8,889 bases of DNA from an uncultured Aquimonas sp. (GTDB lineage Bacteria; Pseudomonadota; Gammaproteobacteria; Xanthomonadales; Xanthomonadaceae). Each line of letters starts with the position of its first letter. The first letter of the stretch is position 1. A program made the translations under genes and the position numbers. The notes under the pieces are model-generated. The model saw only the letters and a program-made list of their open reading frames with translations. It had not been told where the DNA came from and did no database searches. This document shows, piece by piece, positions 5,965-8,889 of the stretch. The stretch spans positions 1-8,889 of the forward strand of contig CAMLOR010000130.1 of NCBI GenBank assembly GCA_946481615.1. The letters are read 5' to 3'.

Positions 5965-6696
5965 GCGGCCAGCCTGCGTCGCCCAGGCGGCGAGCCCGTG
6001 CAGCACGAGATCGTCGACGGCCTCGTGCGCCGTCAGCCAGGGCCGCAGCGGTGCAGCGCCGCCACCGGTAAGCAACAAGGTGGCGTGGGTGCCGGCCTCG
6101 CGTTCGAGCTCATGCAGCGAACGTTCGATCAACGCGGCGGCGGCGAGCGTGGCGCCGCTTTCGATGGCGTCTTCGGTGTTGCGGGCGAAGCGGGCGACGT
6201 GGCCATGCGCGACTTCGAGGCGCGGAGCGCGCGCGATGATGGCGGCGCGCGCGGCGTCGGGCGGCGCGGCGATCAGGCCGCCGAGATGTGTGCCGTCGGC
6301 CAGCAGCGCGTCGACGGTCAGCGCGGTACCCACGCTCGCCACCAGCACCGGCCCCGCCACGCGCCGGCGCGCCGCGATCAGGTTGAGCCAGCGATCGACG
6401 CCCAGGCGCGCGGGATCGCTGTAGGCGATGCGCACGCCGAGGGCATCGCCTTGCGTCGTGACGCGCGCCGGCGCGATGCGGCGCGTGTCGAGCAGCGCCG
6501 CGATGCGTGCGATGGCGGTGTCGGGCGCGACGGCCGCGAGCCAGGCCTGCGTCGGCCTGGCGTCGGCGAGCCAGTTCGCGAAGGATTGTTCGAGTGCCGC
6601 ATCGGCGAGCGGGAAACGCGCGACGTCCTGCGGCAGGCCGTCGCGCAGCAGGGCAGCCTTGAGGCGGGTGTTGCCGAGGTCGAGGAGCAGCGTCAT
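5962..6696 (-). CDS. coaX: Type III pantothenate kinase (244 aa)
   Basis: Catalyses ATP-dependent phosphorylation of pantothenate, the first step of coenzyme A synthesis, as a cytosolic dimer of the ASKHA fold. Seen: the phosphate-binding motif DLGNTRLK (6-13), the GVDRW motif with presumed catalytic Asp101 (99-103), a SVGTALT segment (121-127) at the place of the second family motif, HLGGLIA (137-143), FARNTEDAIESG (170-181) and LLTGGGA (208-214). Length is normal for the family. In many members the second motif begins with Asp (DxGTA); here that position is Ser121, and the PG that often follows GGxI is replaced by AP. The core is otherwise complete, so I expect a working enzyme. ATG 6696 gives the canonical N-terminus; the ribosome site is weak. 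It lies 55 bases after birA, with an inverted palindromic unit between them. Confidence 0.93.
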   Translation of the reverse strand: MTLLLDLGNTRLKAALLRDGLPQDVARFPLADAALEQSFANWLADARPTQAWLAAVAPDTAIARIAALLDTRRIAPARVTTQGDALGVRIAYSDPARLGVDRWLNLIAARRRVAGPVLVASVGTALTVDALLADGTHLGGLIAAPPDAARAAIIARAPRLEVAHGHVARFARNTEDAIESGATLAAAALIERSLHELEREAGTHATLLLTGGGAAPLRPWLTAHEAVDDLVLHGLAAWATQAGR

Positions 6697-6703
6697 GGTT
6701 GTC

Positions 6704-6731
6704 CGTCATTCCCGCGCAGGCGGAAATCCAG
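6704..6731. repeat. Palindromic repeat unit, inverted copy
   Basis: A 28-base unit with imperfect stem ATTCCCGC/GCGGAAAT around loop GCAG. It is the reverse-oriented counterpart of the three units at 6756-6891 and resembles the 'CTGGATTCCCGCC...GCGGGAATGACG' intergenic palindromes widespread in proteobacteria. It lies between the birA stop and the coaX start. Confidence 0.75.
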
Positions 6732-6751
6732 CGTCGCACGCGACGCGCAAG

Positions 6752-7678
6752 TCACTGGGTTCCCGCCTTTGCGGGAACGACGGGACGCGAGGTCGGCGTG
6801 CCTCGCACGTGGGTTCCCGCCTGCGCGGAAACGACGGGAGGCGACGGCGCCGTGCCCGGCACCCGGGTTCCCGCCTGCGCGGGAACGACGGAAACGGGGG
6901 CGTCGTGCCCGGCGCCGGGATTCGCGGGCTGCGCGCGAGCGACCGTCTCGCGGACGCTGACGTCGGCGCTGTGGAACAGGCGTTCGCTGCCGTCGATGAC
7001 GACGCGCAGACCACCATCCGATGCGATGCCGGTAGCGAGGCCGTGCAGCACGTGCTCGCCGCTGGCGATGCGCACGTCGCGGCCGGCCAGCGCATCGAGT
7101 GCCTGCCAGCGCGCTTCGAACGCGGCGAATCCGCGCGCGTCGAATTCGACCAGCGCAGCGACCATCGCATCGAGCAGGCGCGCCGCCAGGTCATTGCGCG
7201 AAGCCGCCACGCCGAGCTGCGCGAGGTCGATCCATGGCTGGTCGATGGCGGTTCGCGGCGGCATGCGCACGTTCAGGCCGAGGCCGATCACGGCGACGTT
7301 GCCGGCCAGTTCGATCAGCAATCCACCGAGCTTGCGGCCGTCGGCCACCAGATCGTTCGGCCACTTCACGCGGACGCGTGCATCGCGCAGGGCTTCGGCG
7401 CAAGCGATGCCCATGGCGAGGCTCAAGCCTGCCGGGTTGCCTACCTTCCACGACAGCGACAGATACAGGTTCGCATCCGGCGGCGATTCCCAGGCCTTGC
7501 CGCGCCGCCCGCGGCCGGCGCTCTGCGATTCGGCCAGCAGCGCGAGTCCCGGCACGCCACGGCGCGTCAACTCGGCGTTGGTGGAGTCGATGTCGCCGAC
7601 GACCTCGACATCGCGCAGCCTCACGCGCGTGGCCGGCGCGAGTGCGGCGGCAATCGCGCGGGCATCCAGCGCGCTCAT
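6752..7678 (-). CDS. birA: Biotin--[acetyl-CoA-carboxylase] ligase, catalytic form with repeat-encoded tail (308 aa)
   Basis: Activates biotin to biotinyl-5'-AMP and attaches it to the carboxylase biotin carrier protein (AccB). Seen: SQSAGRGRRGKAW with the GRGRRG biotin loop (55-60), KWPND (105-109), GGLLIE (118-123), GLGLNV (132-137), and a C-terminal SH3-like domain (~195-245). ATG 7678 overlaps the plsY stop by four bases (ATGA); the frame is open upstream, but that part is the shadow of plsY. With this start only about 20 residues precede the ligase domain, so the N-terminal winged helix of bifunctional BirA is missing and this is probably a ligase only. Residues ~246-308 are unusual: they include VPAQAGT (265), VSAQAGT (283) and VPAKAGT (301), spaced 18 residues apart, encoded by a 54-bp intergenic repeat array that the gene reads into before stopping. 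Confidence 0.93.
   Translation of the reverse strand: MSALDARAIAAALAPATRVRLRDVEVVGDIDSTNAELTRRGVPGLALLAESQSAGRGRRGKAWESPPDANLYLSLSWKVGNPAGLSLAMGIACAEALRDARVRVKWPNDLVADGRKLGGLLIELAGNVAVIGLGLNVRMPPRTAIDQPWIDLAQLGVAASRNDLAARLLDAMVAALVEFDARGFAAFEARWQALDALAGRDVRIASGEHVLHGLATGIASDGGLRVVIDGSERLFHSADVSVRETVARAQPANPGAGHDAPVSVVPAQAGTRVPGTAPSPPVVSAQAGTHVRGTPTSRPVVPAKAGTQ
6756..6891. repeat. Tandem array of three palindromic units, period 54 bp
   Basis: Three direct copies of about 28 bases begin at 6756, 6810 and 6864, exactly 54 bases apart. Each holds TTCCCGC, a 4-base loop (CTTT or CTGC) and GCGGGAA, followed by CGACGG; the middle copy has one stem mismatch (GCGGAAA). The 26 bases between units are only loosely similar. 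Because 54 is a multiple of 3, the array reads through in frame as the C-terminus of BirA. Confidence 0.9.
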
Positions 7679-8316
7679 TTCGCGCCCCGCAGGCGCGTCC
7701 AAAGGCGCACGCGCTCGAAACGGTGCTCGGTGCCGGCGCGCAGGCGCGCGAGATTGGCGCGATGCGTGAACACGATGAAGGCCACCGCCGCGAGGGCGAA
7801 CGGCAGGCGCGGGTCGGCGAACGTATGCGCACCGCTCCACCACGCCAGCGGCAGCAGCGCGGCAGCCGCGAGCATCGTCGACAGTCCGACGTAACCCGTC
7901 GCGATCAGCACGAGCAACCACACCACGAGCAACACGGGTACGGCCAGGGGCCAGGCCACGGCGACTCCGCCGACCAGCGCGGCGGCACCCTTGCCGCCTC
8001 GGAATCCGAAGAACACCGGCCAGGTATGTCCGATCGCGGCCGCCATCGTGCAGATCAACGCCTGCGCGAGTGCGGACACCGGCGCACCGTTCCCGTGCAG
8101 CGCGAAACCGAGGCATGCCGCCAGCGCGCCCTTGCCGATGTCGATCGCCACCACCGCCAGCGCGAACTTCCAGCCGCGCGTGCGGAAGGCGTTGGTGCCG
8201 CCGGCGTTGCCGCTGCCCTGGGTGCGGATGTCGACGCCTTGCAGTCGCCCGACGATCAGGCTGCCCGACAGGGAGCCGAGCAGATAGGAAAGCAACGGGG
8301 CGAGCACGAAAAACAT
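7675..8316 (-). CDS. plsY: Glycerol-3-phosphate acyltransferase PlsY (213 aa)
   Basis: Integral inner-membrane enzyme that transfers an acyl group from acyl-phosphate to the sn-1 position of glycerol-3-phosphate, giving lysophosphatidic acid, the entry to phospholipid synthesis. About five to seven hydrophobic segments are visible. Family motifs: SGSLIVGR (17-24), GSGNAGGTNAFR (34-45), GHTWPVFFGFRGGKG (96-110) and THRANLARL (184-192). Length fits the family. ATG 8316 is the canonical start (MFFVLAPLLSYLLGS). No Shine-Dalgarno precedes it, but TACACT lies 6 bases upstream, suggesting a leaderless transcript. The stop overlaps the birA start (ATGA), so the two are coupled. It is the probable first gene of plsY-birA-coaX-SPOR. 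Confidence 0.97.
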   Translation of the reverse strand: MFFVLAPLLSYLLGSLSGSLIVGRLQGVDIRTQGSGNAGGTNAFRTRGWKFALAVVAIDIGKGALAACLGFALHGNGAPVSALAQALICTMAAAIGHTWPVFFGFRGGKGAAALVGGVAVAWPLAVPVLLVVWLLVLIATGYVGLSTMLAAAALLPLAWWSGAHTFADPRLPFALAAVAFIVFTHRANLARLRAGTEHRFERVRLWTRLRGAK

Positions 8317-8322
8317 GGTGCG

Positions 8323-8328
8323 AGTGTA
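8323..8328 (-). promoter_or_regulatory. -10-like box abutting the plsY start
   Basis: TACACT in the context TTACACTCG ends 6 bases before the plsY ATG. Initiation about 7 bases downstream would start the mRNA at the ATG. The same nonamer precedes the entericidin-like gene. No clear -35 is seen. Confidence 0.35.
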
Positions 8329-8400
8329 AGGCTTGGCACCTGGATTGCCGCCAGAGGCCGCGCGCCGCCCGAACGACTCCGTCGAAGCCGCGGACGGCCG

Positions 8401-8889
8401 TCAGTCGAGTTCCTGCAGTGCGGCCACCAGCGCCTGCGGCCCGGCGTGCGCACCGATCGCGGGCCCGGCTTCCACCAGCCATCCTTCGGCCACATCGAGG
8501 CGTTCGCGCAGCGCGGCGAGCAGGGCTTCGCCGTCGGCCGCGCAATCGCAGTGGCCCACCATCGCCCGCCAGCGCCTGCCGCGCGGCAGGCGGCGTGCGA
8601 TGTAGGCGGCGAAGCGTTGCGGCGCGTTCCTGCGACCCCACAACGCGCCATGGACGCCGAGCTTGCCGTCGTCGCGCATCTTCGCCACGGGCGTGACGCC
8701 CAGCAGACTCACCACGGGGCCCGCCCAGGCCGGCACGCGGCCGCCGCGCACGCCGAAGCTGATGTCGCGCGCCATGGCGTAGGTGACCGTGCGCGGACGC
8801 AGGCGTTCGACCAGCGCGGCGACGGCCGCGGGCGATTCGCCGCGCGCCGCGGCTTCGGCCGCGGCGATGGCGATCAGGCCCTGGCCGCA
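8401..8889 (-). CDS. DegV-family fatty-acid-binding protein, C-terminal part (N-terminus outside window)
   Basis: The frame is open from the window edge to a TGA at 8401-8403, giving 162 residues. An internal ATG at 8775 is not the real start, since family-like sequence continues upstream (GQGLIAIAAAEAAARGESP, the helix that follows the ligand-binding Ser region). Recognisable DegV features: RGGRVPAWAGPVVSLLGVTP and the continuing VAKMRDDGKLGVHG, which match the usual 'L.kGGRis...a.ig.lLnikPil...dG.l' stretch, and VGHCDCAADGEAL, matching the C-terminal 'H......a..l...l' portion. DegV proteins bind a fatty acid; some (FakB) hand it to the kinase FakA to make acyl-phosphate, the substrate of PlsY. 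That link fits the neighbouring plsY, but no FakA is visible, so the role here is inferred. It ends 84 bases before plsY. Confidence 0.85.
   Translation of the reverse strand, partial: CGQGLIAIAAAEAAARGESPAAVAALVERLRPRTVTYAMARDISFGVRGGRVPAWAGPVVSLLGVTPVAKMRDDGKLGVHGALWGRRNAPQRFAAYIARRLPRGRRWRAMVGHCDCAADGEALLAALRERLDVAEGWLVEAGPAIGAHAGPQALVAALQELD

Noticed and set aside
6704..6891. Possible CRISPR array
   Set aside because: Repeat units are palindromic, one is inverted, copies differ from one another, the intervening segments are partly similar to each other, and no cas gene is present. REP-like intergenic palindromes explain it better.
5581..6960. Plus-strand frame of 459 codons across the SPOR and coaX genes
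   Set aside because: Antisense to two recognisable genes. The repeated FPPxRxRR at its end is just the palindromic array read in another frame.
6752..8641. Minus-strand frame of 629 codons covering BirA plus an upstream half
   Set aside because: The upstream half overlaps plsY in a different frame and has no domain. The BirA part begins properly at 7678, coupled to the plsY stop.

Overview
The window comes from a high-GC (roughly 70%) gammaproteobacterial chromosome, most likely Xanthomonadales (Lysobacteraceae/Rhodanobacteraceae type). The reasons are the plsY-birA-coaX-SPOR gene order, a small entericidin lipoprotein, and intergenic palindromes of the 'TTCCCGC..GCGGGAA' kind. The lineage call is an inference from content; no marker gene fixes the genus. 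Almost everything is on the minus strand. It is mostly a housekeeping region with one large sensory gene; I see no phage, transposase, CRISPR or defence genes.

Layout in plus-strand order: (1) 1-2552, minus: the N-terminal 850 residues of a membrane-anchored PAS-GAF-PAS-LOV-GGDEF-EAL protein, probably a blue-light-responsive cyclic-di-GMP enzyme; its C-terminus lies outside the window. (2) 2654-3448, plus: a secreted conserved hypothetical protein, divergent from the first gene. (3) 3449-3671: an intergenic region with a 30-bp perfect inverted repeat and a bidirectional terminator hairpin. (4) 3672-3803, minus: an entericidin-like lipoprotein. (5) 3874-4800, minus: arginase, preceded at one-base overlap by an orphan HPt phosphotransfer gene (4800-5147). 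(6) 5171-5246, minus: tRNA-Thr(UGU) with encoded CCA. (7) 5283-8316, minus: SPOR-domain protein, type III pantothenate kinase (coaX), biotin-protein ligase (birA) and PlsY acyltransferase, transcribed in the order plsY-birA-coaX-SPOR. (8) 8401-8889, minus: the C-terminal part of a DegV-family fatty-acid-binding protein.

Functionally, the plsY-birA-coaX group gathers steps around lipid synthesis: PlsY makes lysophosphatidic acid, BirA biotinylates acetyl-CoA carboxylase, CoaX starts coenzyme A synthesis, and the upstream DegV protein probably binds fatty acids. The SPOR protein probably binds septal peptidoglycan. tRNA-Thr, the HPt protein and arginase follow in the same direction.

The points most worth a second look are: the LOV domain with every photochemical residue in register but Leu in place of the signalling Gln; a 54-bp tandem repeat array (18 codons per unit) translated as a C-terminal extension of BirA; the 30-bp perfect palindrome; the HPt start codon that overlaps the tRNA CCA end; and -10-like boxes placed 6-7 bases upstream of the plsY and SPOR start codons, which suggest leaderless mRNAs.
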